64,000 nucleotides of DNA from Lunularia cruciata. Taxonomy: Eukaryota; Streptophyta; Marchantiopsida; Lunulariales; Lunulariaceae. The translations under genes were made by a program, and so were the position numbers. Location of the stretch: positions 60,579,001 to 60,643,000 of the forward strand of contig OX419758.1 of the NCBI GenBank assembly GCA_948567375.1, given 5' to 3'. Under the pieces are notes generated by a model, which was given only the letters and a program-made list of their open reading frames with translations, was not told the origin of the DNA and searched no databases. Shown here in pieces: positions 7,876 to 21,035 of this stretch. Position 1 is the stretch's first letter, and every line of letters starts with the position of its first letter.

Positions 7876-10800
7876 GCGGGCACCCATGCAATTACTGTCA
7901 GTGTATTTTAGAGATATATGAAAAATATTTTAAGATAATTTTTAAATTAAAATATAATAAATTTAATTTCAGTGTGTAATTTATAAATTATATTTTATTA
8001 TTTAAATTATTTAAATTTCTACTGTAAAATAATTTTATATTTATTTTATTTAAGTTTTATCATTTTTTATTTATATTATTTTCACTTTAAATTATGATTT
8101 TTTTAATATTTTATTAGACAATAATATCTAAGTTCTATTAATACTAAAAATTAATATACTATTCACTAAATTAGTGAAACAAGCCCATTCCACACAATTA
8201 CGTCAAACGTCTTCTGTTCCCATTAGATCATAGTGGAAATCCGCATGGCAAGAATTTCTGCATTTTAATGATTAGATTAACAATTAATTAACAGAAAATT
8301 TTATAAGATGCCCGGTTTCTCCTCCATTAGACGCAAATGGGTGAAAATATATATGTGACAAAATTTTAATTGTAAAAGAGAATATTCTATTTCATGTTAT
8401 ATTATATTATATTTGCTAGTCATATACTTTATTGAGGAGACAGTTGATTAATGAGGAACTAATACATTTTCTATCACTAACCATAGCAATCTTAGATTTC
8501 CAATGACACGGTTGGACGGGAGTTTCCTTCGGATTTGAGTTTTCTATTTTGGGCTTCGTTTGTTAATTCGATCATGTGTATGACGATGGAAGGTTTATGA
8601 TATTATTATCTAGAGGGTTGACTCGAAAGATTGATAGGTGTTTATGTATGTTTAGTCTACTCCAAGTTGTGCATGAGATGGATTGTTCTTTGGGGCTTAT
8701 ATGGGACTTTATTTATCTTCATTCTATTTCTTGCCGTGCAGTGGGAGAAATGCGAAATAGTGATAGATACGAAAATATTGTATATTGACGATATATATAT
8801 ATGAAAAATTGGTACATTGATGCGTTTATTAATTGAGGAAATCTTCATCATCCTCTCTAATGGGTAAAATTGAATAAAAAATACCATGAAACTTCAAAGA
8901 GGAGTTCAAAATAGCCTCCCCCAAGGAGTTTTGCCCAATATACCTTAGATATCTATTTTGTCCCTTAGAGGTTTCCTTTCTCTTTCGAATTCATAAATTT
9001 TATTTCCACTAACTTGACTTGAGATCTTCCTTTTGGAGCTTATGGATGTTACCCTGAACTATAAGAGAGGGTTTCAAATTTCAGACCCGGCTTCATCTTG
9101 GGACTCAAGTTGGGGAAAAACTCTAAGAACTGAAGGACTGATCCCTTAAAAATCAGGAGTGAATTCCTAAATTTTCTTTAACATTGAATTAACCGAATTT
9201 TTCATTCTAGGTTATTTTTTTATAATTTAGTTTTTCCAAATATTTGATATTGCTTGAATTATTTGTAGAGTATTGCATCTTCGCTATCATCCTTCTTGCT
9301 TGATATTTTTTTTCTCCTTTAGGCACTGTCCAGTTTTTGGGCTTTTCCTTACTTAAGTCCTTACATAATTCTTTTACAATCTCCATTTACCATGATGAAT
9401 GAGAATGATTTATTTTTTATCATTTATTGAGTTTGTTTGTTTATGTAGCAATGAAAATTTAGACAAAAACAACTTAAATCCATATACCGGATAATTAATT
9501 TTACAATTTTCATTCAAAGCTAAATATTTAGAAACAAAAAGTATAACCTGTATGTGATGCATTGCCAACTATGATTGATGGAATACGCAAAGTTTCACAA
9601 AGTTATATAACTTTTTAAATGTGGGGTATGGCTAAGTGTATATGCTAGATGAAGTATATAACTAAGTCATTCTTTGCTCTCTACTCTTGATTGGGGAAAG
9701 AACGGAGGCAATGGGTAATGGCAACCAAAGCCATTGATAGAATGGTGATCAAAACACACTTAAAACTAGACTTTACAAATGCATATATAAGCAATAAGAA
9801 ATGTTATCATCCAAGGGATGTGACACGTAGTAAAATAAAGTAAGCAAAAAAAGATATAATGGAATTTGATCTAAACTGTTAGATGCTAGAAGTAAAAATA
9901 AGGACTTCTATGATGAGTATACACCACTAAATTATCAGATAACAAAGACAAAAAATTGATGACTACTTAAATTGCATACCTAGTTTGAAATAACCTCACT
10001 CATTTGAGAAAAAAAAGCAAGCCTTATTGAGTAAATAATTACAAAGAGAGTACCATAAAGAAGACAAGAAGAATACCATAAAAAGGAGGGTATGGACTAA
10101 ATATGTATATCACATCATTACTATGAATGCATGAGTACATAAACACTAAATATGGCAATCAAACTATATTAATAAGCTTGCACTTAAGTAGACTTGATGT
10201 CATCATTGCACTACAACATACCAAAATATTTAGGCAATACCAGTGTACTTTGGAACAAATTTTTCCTTAAAAGCTCATGAGTACCAAATAGCTAAAATAT
10301 TGTTCAAGAAGGATAGAGTGAGGTATGCATGAACCTTGACCTTTCTTAAGGTAAGAAAATAGTATGACATTGAGGATGGTGGACTAAGTTATAACCAGAA
10401 TGGTTTTATGAGCAAGTTAATGCAAGCAAGAAGTACATGAAATTGAAAGCATTTAAGGGAGAGAAGTAAGTAAGGGTGGTCCTATGCTATAAAGTGCTCT
10501 TATACTAACCATTGGCAGGCTTGGATTGAAGCTGCCTACTTGGTTGAAAGAACTGAAGTCATTTGTTCTCTAGATAACATATAGGATTATTTGCTTATCA
10601 TGTGGAGCCAAGCATACTCAAAAAAGAGTAACAAAAAGTGGAGGAACAAAAGCATTCAAGCATAAAAAAATGGATGCAAGCAAGAAGTGATCCGAATATA
10701 AATGCAATAACGAAGGAGATAACTAAATACAATATAGTTGGGAACAAGTAGATATAGTGTGCAAGAAGAAGATGGAGATGAAAAGAAAATTAGCAAAGCA

Positions 10801-12049
10801 TTCAATTGTTAGCTTGTGGATGCAAGCCAAAAACTAGAAGCAATTTACTTATATATACAATAAGCAAGTAAATACATTTGAGTATTAGCCCATGGATGCA
10901 ATGAGCAAGTAAGTAAAAATGGATGTAGTGAACATGTAATAGTTCAAAAAACATCAAAGTATAGTATTTGGATTAGTAATAGGTTGTTCTGTTAGAAGTA
11001 CTACTTGAAAGGTCAATTGAAAATACAGTTAGAAGATAAAATCATTCACAAGAAAATTAAGGAAAGCAACAAGAGTAGAGTGCTTTTTCACTTTATTCAC
11101 CTTCTGTCAAAACTACTCACTTAGCACTTTGGATGTACTAAATTATATAGTTGAATGAGAGTTATAAAAGCTACCAAACAAACTATCTATTGGCTAGGGC
11201 CCAAGACAACTACAAAGCAATGGCTAATTGCCACTAATTTAATTGCAATGCTAATCCAATCAATTCTAATATACTTTGAGAGTATAATGGTTATAAGCCC
11301 TCCAACTTCTTGTCCCATTGATTCTTGACATTCTAGATCATCTAATACTACATTAAATCTCTGTCTAATATCAAGTAGAGTAAACCTTAAACTCTCCCTA
11401 GTCTTCCATGAGTTTCATCTCTAATCTAATGTGCAATCTTATCAGAATTTTTCTAATGATTCCTCTTGCAATTGTCAATAAAGCTTCATACATATTATCT
11501 TTAATTCTCAGATTTTTTTTCTTGTATCATTGATAGCTCCAACAAAGTCCCTCAAAATGTGCATCATCACCTTGCATCTCCTTCTTACTATATTCTACTT
11601 CTTCTCTTTTGCTTGATCTCTCACAACCAACTTTACCACCACTTTACCATCTGCCCATTTAGTTGGTTTCTCTTAAACTTCCCTATGTCTCTACTCCTTA
11701 TACTTGACTTTCTTTCCATGTTCTTCTAGTTCTTAAATTTGAGCCATTGCTTTTTCTAATTCTTCTTGCAATTTGATGGTAACTTTCTAAGGAGCCATAA
11801 TCTCCTTTTTTCTATTTTGCAAGTCAAGAATTGGTCTCTCTCTCTCTCTTTTAAGCCATGAAGGAGTCTTTATATTTTAGCTTTGAGAAGTCTTGTGCTG
11901 ATAGTCCTCCTTGAATTGGGTCACTTTAATTTACAAGTTTACCACTTATAAGTATGTGTTATTATAGTACCTAGAAATTTTGAATTTTCAAATTTTATTC
12001 TTTTTCTTATGTTTTATATAGAAAGAAGAAAATCTGTCTTTTTTAAAAG
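7876..12049. other. AT-rich intergenic DNA, no gene seen
   Basis: 7900-8170 is very AT-rich. The rest holds only short frames with no domain, and sequence full of simple AG/AAG words. The block at 10763-10832 is about three-quarters identical to 16032-16106, both containing TTAGCAAAGCATTC. The two therefore come from one old repeat, possibly terminal repeats of a decayed element; no ends can be fixed. Confidence 0.35.
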
Positions 12050-12905
12050 GGGAAATACACCAGCTTGTTGCAATATTTAGAAGAGGATGATGTGAAGTGA
12101 ATATTCCAAATATTGGAGAAAGATCATTATTTTATAGGAGGAAAGAATTTTTGAATGTGGATATAATCTTTGGAAGATGAAGAAAGAACTTTGTAGTGAA
12201 ATTTGGGGCTATTATATTTGAAGTTACATGTCCAAATGGCACAATATTTACTTTTTTTGAAGAATATTTTGAAGGGCTTTCTATTGACACTGAAAGTGTA
12301 GAGTTTGAAGGTTTGTAGCCAAAGTTAGAAGCATTTGAAGTTATGGTTCTAAAGTTGAAAAGAGAGAAAGATTGGTGGACCAAATCCTCCTCATCACAAG
12401 TCTAATTTAAGTTTTTTCTACCTTGCATGGATTCTTTTAAGAGATTTTTTTGAGTTCTAAGATGGCTTTGATTTAAGATCTCTAGCAAAAGATATGAATA
12501 CCCAAGTATTTTGATAATCAAATCCTTAATCTTTTTTGATTTTGGAGCTAGGGTGTGACAACTCACGGACAAACTGCTGATGCATAATATATTGAAGATT
12601 TGGGCCATAAATTAGGTGTTCCCACTACAAAGCATCATTTAATCTCAAAGGATCTACATGAGGTGAAGGATGAGCGAGTAGTAGGCATAGTTATTGCGAA
12701 GGAGGTGAAGATTGAAGACCCAACATCTCTAACGAAAGAGAATAAAATAAGAAAGCTATCTGATCCATTCATGATATTTCTCATTCAAGAGTTTATCAAA
12801 GCCACCATAGTTGGATGCAAAGTACATGAGTTAAAGACCAAAAAACAATGCCTCCTTACAATATGCCACATTAGAACATATAGCAATAAATCTTTGAGTT
12901 AGAAT
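12050..12905 (+). pseudogene. Coding-like remnant of unknown repeat protein
   Basis: Plus-strand frames read like decayed protein rather than random AT-rich sequence: around 12150-12395 (…FGAIIFEVTCPNG…, …REKDWWTKSSS) and a 100-codon open stretch at 12600-12902 rich in Lys and Glu. No family is recognised. It lies just upstream of 13100-13848, which resembles the 3' end of element X, so it may be the coding part of an old X-like copy. Confidence 0.3.
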
Positions 12906-13099
12906 AGAATGAATATTCATAGAGCTTAGGGACAATTTATGCATGACATTATGAGAAATTCAAGAGAAATTTAATCATGTAGTAGAGTACTTAGAATAAG
13001 AGGAATTAGTACAGTAGTAGAATAAAGAACCAAAGTAGTTAAGAAAGTTGGTGTAGCAATTAGTTACCATGATCTTTCTACCCATCTTAGGTCTTGCAT

Positions 13100-13848
13100 A
13101 TTAAAGAGTTTGGTAGTTTTTGTAACTCCCAAATATCTACTACTATTTTTAGTCCAATGTCCAATGTTTGAAGTTCCTTTTTTTCAATATACAATTGGTG
13201 AATATAGCAAAAGAGCTCTTGGTTATTGTTTTCTTAATTTCTTATGAATTTTTACTTTATTTGGTCATGTGCAAGTGGTGAATCTTTGCAATAAGTGTGC
13301 TCAATGGTTATGTGTTTGATCCTTAGCATTTCTAAAATCATCTTGAAGCAATGCCTTGATGGAGCTTTAATGTACTATGGTGTTGCTAGTAACAAAAGAA
13401 CCAAAAGTGAATAAGATTTTTTGTCTTAAAGATGTTTCATTCTTTGAAAGATAATGCCTCAAAAAGTGTAAAACTTTTATATTTGGAATGTGAGTGTAGG
13501 TGATCTTTGGAAGGAATAGAAATCTTCAAAAGATTTGTGTCTTCATAATGAAAGGGTAGTATATCATATTTGGAATATTTCTAGGAGACCTTTAGACAAA
13601 GTTAACACCTTTGGATTGGATCATCACTTTCTAAATTTTACTTGGATTTTATATCTTTGTATGTGAGTGAGTTTCTTTGAGATTTTCCATAGTGTGCCTT
13701 CTTGGTGAAAATGTTTTCATTTGGGATTTTTTTCTACCCAAAATTTTAAATAGGAAATAGTAAAGGATCAATGGTGACAATTTCCTTCATATTTGATCAT
13801 TTCTCATATCCTTGTTGGGAACAAACTATTACATACTATGATGTTACA
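13100..13848 (+). repeat. Divergent 3'-terminal region of element X
   Basis: In order and orientation it shares landmarks with 30771-31562: GTGTTTGATCCT, AAGCAATGC near TTGATGGA, TCTTTGGAAGGA, and near the end GGGAACAAACT. It stops at about 13848 in GTTACA. Divergence is high, so this is an old copy and its outer boundary is not certain. Confidence 0.45.
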
Positions 13849-13899
13849 ATTTAGTGTTTATAGGGTTATTGTAGTTGTTAAGGATCATGGCTGAAGTAG

Positions 13900-15910
13900 T
13901 TTTTAAGATAGCCAAATTGTGCTCCAATTCTTCACATGGACTATTTAGGCATATTCTAGCTCAGCCTTTTCCTCCTTCTCTCTATTTAGTGCGTTAGTAT
14001 GATCCTATAACTTAAGTTCCTTCTCAACATTCTCCTTCCAAAGATGTTTCCCTCTTGCAAGAATCAATACTCAATTTTTGGCCTTGTAGGTAATTATGCA
14101 TGCTTTGTACCATCAAGGCATAGCATATACCTATTTAAAATATGGGCAATACATCAAAAGATATTGGTCCGCTAACTAGAATAAAGGTGCAAAAGAATTT
14201 TATACAAAATTGAATCTTGGTGCACTTTCTTCTATTGGTAAAATAGATTTTGTGCAAAGGGTTCTTTGAATCTTGATTAAGACTAAAGAAGAAAAGATGG
14301 TTCTTTTAGTTCCCTATGGGTTTCCTTTTTATTTTTTGCTTTGTCTTATCTCCCATCTTGCACTATCTTGAAAACTTGTATTGGAAGTACTCAAGATTGG
14401 GAGTTGGGTCTACAATGTGCACATATCCCACCAATTGTTCTAGAATAATTGTGGCTATAGAGGTTCTTCTTCTCTCTTCTCATCTTCCAACTCCATTTCA
14501 AGTTCTTCATCCAACTCTTCTTCTTTAGACTATTTTCTCTTGTCCAACTCCTCCACAACTCTTCATCTTCTTCTTCGTTGTCATCTTACTTTGTCACTTG
14601 AATCCTCTTTTGCTTCTTTGTTGTTTTGATGTTTTGATGGTATCTTCTTTGTTGGAAAAATGGTAGGTAACTTCTTCTTCCCATTGGTTTTGGTTGGAAA
14701 TTTGAACTCCTTAGTACAAGTATACAATGTGTCTAATTGGCACCATTTCTTCAATTGTGCTTGTCCTTTGGCATTTGACAAGTAATAGGACTTTGGAATG
14801 AAATGTGATGGAACCTCACTCTTCTTATCAATTGTAAGTAAATCTATTCTAATATAGAAAGGAATGATAAAATGCATTATGTAGTGTGGTCTTGGAACTT
14901 TAAAGGTAGTAAATAATTTCACCATATGAGTGGCAAGATCTTTGCTTAGATAATTGTTGATGAAGATAAGACATGCTTGAAGAAACACCATATTATTGAT
15001 AAGATAGGTTGTTCTTTGAGGACAAAAAATCATTATCAATGCCCAAACAATTACTTTTCTTGTTGGATCCTTGTAATTCAAAACATTCCATTCATTTGAG
15101 ATATTTTTCCCTCTTATAAAAAAATTTGCAATTTGGTCCTACATTACTTTGCTTATTAACCCAAAATGGGAATTGAATTTAATCTTACTTTTGATCATTC
15201 ATCCTCCCCTAAGATCTTCCTCCAATACAATTCATTCCAAGATCTAGGATTGCCATACAAGTTTTAAGTTAATTATCTCTTAACACTTCTCATTTATAAG
15301 GCTATTGATGTAGATGAATAATCCCAATTCCTTATTACAAAGGAAATTCATTGGACTTGCAAGGTCTCCTTCCACACTTCTATCTACCAATGATTTAAAG
15401 AAGTATTCCTCAAATTAAGGGAATTTCATCTCAACTTCTATACCACCCTTCTTGGTATTCTATCAAGTAATTGAGTACTTATGACCAAGTTTTTCACATA
15501 TCAATTGCTTCAAGCTTATTAAACCTAAATTAAATTTCTATCTCAAAATTAAACTATCCCATTTTGTTTTCCCTTGATCAACTTTTTTCTATTTATGCAT
15601 GAATTGCATATTCTAACAAAATCCAATCATTATTCACTCAATATCTTCATGTGAGAAGTGTTTTTGATGGCAACAAATCATACTTGAGAGGTAGTTCTTG
15701 AGTGCCAAATGTCAAATTCCCCAAGAACATACAAATTTGACACCTTGTTTGCCAAAGAACTCCCCATTGTCTCTTTGGAGGGATTTTCTTCCTTCGCCAT
15801 CTTTGAATTTCTTCTGTACTTCCCTATACATTACTCCAAAGAACCAACTATCCATTTCTTTGAAGGATACCTCTAAAACTTCCTTGCAATAAAAATTCCA
15901 CTCTTCCAAG
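13900..15910 (-). pseudogene. Copy of the unidentified X reading frame
   Basis: The longest open piece is 166 codons (14581-15081). It contains VIVWALIMIFCPQRTTYLINN, which aligns with WSIVGALMAMFKPKQTTYVNMQ in element X at 26235-26310 and IMEVVMKFFKPKRATYLTNS at 41400-41480. Downstream it ends in a very charged Glu/Lys/Arg-rich stretch (14480-14620) and weak coiled-coil-like frames to about 13900. Upstream frames (15712-15909) continue the same strand. Function unknown; shared only among repeats in this window. Confidence 0.5.
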
Positions 15911-16106
15911 TAAATTCCAATTAGCTATTTCTTCCTTCTTTGGTCTCAAAGCTCTTTTGATTATATACAAAGAAAAGAAAATGAGAAAGAAAACTAAGAA
16001 ATCTTAAAATTTTAAAAAAGTAGTCACCATAGAAAAAGAAGATGAAGACAAAGAGTGAGTTAGCAAAGCATTCCATTATTACCTAGGAGATGCACACAAA
16101 AAGCAA

Positions 16107-16818
16107 TCCAAATATAGATACTTCATGTGTCAAAATGGTGAGCAAGGTTATATTAGGGGGTTGTGAATTTCACATCAACAAACTTCTACAAGAAAAATAA
16201 TGACATATATAACAAAAATGTATGGTTCTCCATAAAATTTTTAGATAAAAATTCTTAAGTGTCTATAAGGGGTTTCAACTATAAAATCACAAGTTATGGT
16301 AAGGAGAGGATTACAATAGGGATAAGGTGAGCTACTTAAAAAAATAAATTGGGAACTATGCATGTTCAAGGAATAAATAATCCAAGAAGTGCACGTGCCT
16401 TGAGCAAAGAAAAATCAATTGAGGCTTTTGAAAATCCTTGTTCCCTCCTAAAAGGTGCACTTGTTCCATTTCAAAATCAGCAATGCTCTTGGAGCTAAAG
16501 ACAGCTGATTGAGTTTATTTTGTTTAATTCCATCTCTTTGTTGAATTTTGTAGTTTCCTCTGATTGAATCTAAACACAAAATTGAGTTATGCAAGCTGGA
16601 AATTGAGAAATTGGAGTTATAAAAAATTTGAACACCACAAAATTTGATAAATTGTAAAACTATTGTGTATTTGATGAAAAACTTTGAGTATTGTTAAATT
16701 GAGGTTGTTTAAACCATAAAGGATATTCATTCTATGATTTTTCTTGCCATTCCCACTTCTCAAAATATTGATTTCATCCTACTTTTCATTATGTTGACTC
16801 CAATTCCACTCTTATTCT
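16107..16818. other. AT-rich DNA, nothing recognised
   Basis: Only short, unconserved frames are present. No LTR termini, long tandem repeat or coding remnant was seen. Confidence 0.3.
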
Positions 16819-17155
16819 ATGAATGAGCATTATATTCTAAGAGTTGTTGAGGATGATGTCATTTGTGTCTTCTATGGTGAGCAAAGCAAATGTGATGAGG
16901 ATAGATCAAGGATAATTCTTCATTCCTATGCTCAAATATTAGGTTATGTGGAGGATCTTGAACACTTCAAGCAAATTTATTGGAGCAATTTCCAAAAAAC
17001 CAAATATTTAAAAGAGTATTGCTGCTAGTTATGTAGCTACTTATGTTGTGCAGCATGAGAAGGTTTCTTGAGTCAATGATGGGAGATAAATTGTATTAAT
17101 GAGAAAGATGTACAAAATCATATAATGGTACTTGAGAATAGAAAGTCTCACCAAC
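16819..17155 (+). pseudogene. Remnant of unknown repeat protein (family Y)
   Basis: The 69-codon frame at 16819-17028 includes DRSRIILHSYAQILGYVEDL followed by EHF. The minus-strand frame at 61174-61410 has DERFCMATHHYDQILDYLGDP followed by EHF, and the following residues can also be matched loosely across stop codons. The shared pattern is H-x-Y-x-Q-I-L-x-Y-x-x-D-x-E-H-F-x-x-I. Not a domain I recognise; probably repeat-borne. Confidence 0.4.
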
Positions 17156-18951
17156 AAGGAGTTAAAACATGGATGGAGAACCATAGATGTCAAATTAAAG
17201 AATCTATATACTCATTTTAAAGAAATGGACTTGATGTTTTGAGGTAGAGCTAATATTTTTGAACCTTTGCTTGTAAGTATGAGGTGTTAGAACAAGGTGA
17301 ATATTTTGTAAGGGATGGAATAAGGAGAGGATATTGGATCTCAAGTTCCTCCTAAGGAAGTGGAATATTTTGGAGAGGACCTCTTGTATGCTTCCATTCA
17401 ATGTAACCACTCAATCATTTCCTTATTTATTTCTTCCCAAGCAAGGAACATGGTCAATTCCTCTTACCTAATATGCAAGGGTCAGAAGAAGACTCTTTGC
17501 ATGGACTAGAAGAGAGTTCAGCACATTTAGATTACATTCCAAGCATGTGGCCTGAGGAGGATATTGTTTTACGTATGAAAACCATACAAATAGAGGAGAT
17601 TCTAACATAAGAATCAATACGGATGAGAGAGAGAGAGAGAGTGAAATCCACCTAAGATGATACATTTTTTTAAAGAAAATTGCAATATGACACATTTGTT
17701 GCAACTTTCTTGCACAAATTTGTTAGCCATACCAAATTGAAGACCACTAACTAGTGGCATCTAGAGAGAGATGAAAATTAGCCAAAATTAAAGCATAAAA
17801 TGCAACAAAGATTGAAAAGCACCAAGAAAAAGTTGAAGCCAAGAAAATAGCAAAGATAGAGAAGCACTAGGTGAAAGTTGAGGCCAAAAAATGGCAAACA
17901 TAGAGAAGCATTAGGTGAAAGTTGAAGCAAAGAATATGGTATGTAAAAAGAAAATTAGATCCAAAGTAGAAAAACTTAGATTGAAAGAACAAAATGAAAA
18001 TTTTAAGTGCTTCTCTTCAATGACTCTCAAAGTAGAAAATATACAATAGACTCCAAAGATAAAGAATATGCTTTCCAAGATAGATGCTAAACCATATGCT
18101 AATTACAATAGAAAGCTTAAAGTTCTTGTACTCTACTACATCCCTTGTACAAGTGCAAATGATAACAATGGTAGTTACTATTACAAAATGCAAACTAGTT
18201 TCTTATATATGAATTGCACCTATTTTATTTGTGTTTTTCATCTAAATATGAGTTCATATGTTTAAAAAAAATTCCAACATGTTCTAAGCATGGTGTGCAC
18301 AAGGGTCCATAAGGGTGAACAAAGAAATTTTTTGGGTGTGCTTTGGGATATAAGGGGAGCTTGGGTGTTTGTAGATGTGCATTCAATGCATTGGGGAATT
18401 TGTGGAGTGCACTCAATGGTTTACACTGGCAAGATGTGCTCAAGTGTTAGTGGGGTTTATTGGGTGTGCTTGGGCATCTAGGATTTTTAAGGATGCACTA
18501 AGGGATTTAGGGGATGCACAACCTCAAGGATTTAAATTATTCTCATTCAAAAATCAATGTTGTTGTTTCTAGACATCTACAAAGATATAAAATCTACATT
18601 CAAAAAATTGCATTTCTGCACATCATTTAGCCCATCATGATTACTAGAGCTTGAAATCCATATATCAAGCATAAAATAATGATTGTTAAATGACTCAAAA
18701 CCCAATTGGCATGCAGTATTGTTGATCATCTTGAGGACCACAAATTAAGAGATATTCTTTTCAAAAGCTAAAGAGTGTATAAAATTCCATGCAATAAGAA
18801 CTTAGAAGTATGTTTTAAACTTGTAGGACTCTCTAATTTTATCTATAAAGGAAGAAAGTATTGGTGGAGAGATGCATTGCAATAACTTGGAATGAAGAGT
18901 TAAAAAAAATTTAGACTATTCAAAAGAGTGTAAGAGTATCACCAAATGGGA

Positions 18952-18953
<2 letters not shown>
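17156..18953. other. Non-coding, AT-rich; weak word repeats
   Basis: No gene. 17760-17960 repeats short blocks (AGAGAAGCA, AAGTTGAAGCCAA). 18280-18520 is GT-rich, with loosely repeated phrases such as GGGTGTGCTT and GGATGCAC. Neither block gives a clean period. Confidence 0.3.

Positions 18954-19016
<63 letters not shown>
18954..19016. repeat. Compound (CA)n(TA)n microsatellite
   Basis: About 22 CA units run directly into about 9-10 TA units. Confidence 0.95.
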
Positions 19017-19653
19017 TTTAGGATAAAATTTAGAAGTGAACAAATTCTATCTATTGCTACTAAGGCACTCTAGTATGGCATCAAGGTAAGAAAATAATTT
19101 TGGATCTACATTTGACTATAAGTCCACATCCACTACTCCTCTAAGTGATGCAAAGTGAGATCTTGCAAGGATGCCACTAAATTATCATAAGGATCCACAC
19201 TGCCATCCCTAAAATAACCCAAAGTCCACTCCTTGGCGAAGAATTTAATGCCCTAGTGTGTTTCATCTTAATCTATCTAGGGAAGTTATCAAGAGATCAC
19301 ATTGATGAGGTCTTTGATGTACTTACTCTTATATGTAAAGGGGTGAATCTAGGAAGATAGATAACATTGTGGGGATGGTTCATACAATATGAAAATATGA
19401 CATTATCAACTATCAATATATCTCAAAAGGATAGAGCTAAAGCAATAAAATCCAAATATAATCTAAGTATATAACCTTCATAGGACTCCATGTACCCATC
19501 TCCTTGGTTAAACAAGGCAATGAAACATGCAATAATGTGTACTTCCTTTGGGAAAAAACACTCATTCTACATGGACCAAAAGAGGTGCTCTAACTCTAAC
19601 CTTGTGTTATTTGTCTAGATGATAATTTCAAATGAGATCACATAATATGAAAT
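19017..19653. other. Flank of Ty3 element G, no gene
   Basis: AT-rich sequence without a supported frame. The last five bases (GAAAT, 19649-19653) are the proposed left target-site duplication of element G. Confidence 0.35.
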
Positions 19654-20068
19654 TGTAACAATATGCAGTTTAGCAACAAAGTTAGTTAGAGCTAACAAAG
19701 TAGCAAATAGCCAAATTAGCCTAGAATATTCCAAAAGTATTTAGGGAGCTTCTTGGAAAGCTTCCCGGCTAGCTTAGCTTGCATCCCAAGTAAATAGCTT
19801 CTAAAAAGAAGCTTCTAGAAACTTCCAACTAACTTAGCTTGCAAGCCAAGTAGGTGGTTTCTAGAAGGAAGCTTCTTGAGAAGCTTCTCTGTTATCTTGG
19901 CTTGCACTCCAAGAAAGTGGCTCAAGGAAGTTTCTCAAGGGCCTTGTATGCTCCTTACAAATACAAGAGCTAAAGGTCATGCTAGGCATTTAAAGTTTCT
20001 CTCATTCAAGTGTCTCAATGTGATCTTCCATTCTCCTATTTCTCTCCTTGGTCATTGAGTCTTTTACA
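19654..20068 (+). repeat. 5' LTR of element G
   Basis: Begins TGTAACAATATG and ends CTTTTACA. It contains repeated GAAGCTTCT/CTTCTAGAA blocks, and it matches the 3' LTR at 32577-33025 along its length. The position of the TATA box seen in the 3' LTR is mutated here (CTTACAAATACA). Confidence 0.85.
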
Positions 20069-20069
20069 T

Positions 20070-20080
20070 TGGTATAGAGC
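20070..20080 (+). other. Primer-binding site of element G
   Basis: TGGTATAGAGC lies one base after the 5' LTR. It is the initiator-Met tRNA primer-binding site typical of plant LTR elements (TGGTATCAGAGC) with one base lost. Confidence 0.75.
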
Positions 20081-20434
20081 AAAAATGGGATGGATGGAAT
20101 CTATGGACAACCAAATCTATTTCCACCAAACCATTGGGACTTTTATGTCCAAGTACTACTACCAAGCATCATTTCACATAGTTCATCACCTCACATTTTA
20201 GGCAGAATTTTCTAAATGCAATCACCTTGTCCAAGGAACCCTTATGTACTTATGAACTTATGGAGAACAGTAGACATATTGCATCTATGTGCTAGTCAAT
20301 TAGATAAATTGGGAGTTGTGTGATAGGGTAGTAGCCATGGTAGCAATGCTTGCGGTTATCATTGCTATGCAGTAACAAATCGAGCACCTTACTTGATTGT
20401 TGGATGAACAAGACGAGCAATGACAAGAGCACAT

Positions 20435-21035
20435 TATAATACTCCGAGGACAAGAGAACTCTCCAAGAGAGATACAAGAGAGAAAACACAATTTTCACAC
20501 TCAATCCTCTGTTGCCCCAAAGGAGCACTTTCTCTTTATTATATAGCAAAGAGGATCCCCTAAAAGTAAGCTCCACCTTTGGATCAGATACATAGATTGG
20601 TGACTTGTCAGCAAGTTCCATCCTTGGATTAGTTGTTTGGATGGGTGACATGTGAGTCCTTATCCTATCTAGTTGGTCAAATGGGGTTGACCAAAGTGAA
20701 TCTTTAGGGAATATTCTTGTAGGGATCTTAGAATTGTGTGGATGAGGTACTATTGAAAAGCTCTCAATGAGACAAATCATAGGGGGAGAAGGCAAGTCTT
20801 TTTAGGGATGAGCAAATGTTCCATTTTTGTGGCCTAATTCATCCATTTAGGCTTCCAAAATTGACTTTAAAGTTGTTTGGCTACTTTTGGCGTCTACCCT
20901 ATTAGTAGAAGTAATCTTTTGGTGATAAATCTGTCTGATCTACCTAACCCATTATATACAACATACTTCTAGAGCCAAGCCAATTACCAAGCAGATTTTC
21001 ACTTCTAGATAATATGTCTAGTTGCTTATATTACA
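20435..21035 (-). mobile_element. Solo LTR of family T inside element G
   Basis: Plus-strand reading starts TATAATACTCC (TGTAATACTCC mutated) and ends TATATTACA, matching the LTRs at 33807-34381 and 37368-37938 in reverse orientation. CACAT precedes it (20430-20434); CACAT also spans the right boundary at 21034-21038, as if one CA was lost from the duplication. No internal domain accompanies it, so it is a solo LTR. It separates the primer-binding site of G from gag. Confidence 0.7.

Noticed and set aside
20292-20795. A 167-codon minus-strand frame, with similar shorter frames at 34057, 43912 and 58509
   Set aside because: All lie in family T LTRs. Their similarity follows from LTR homology, and none shows a domain.
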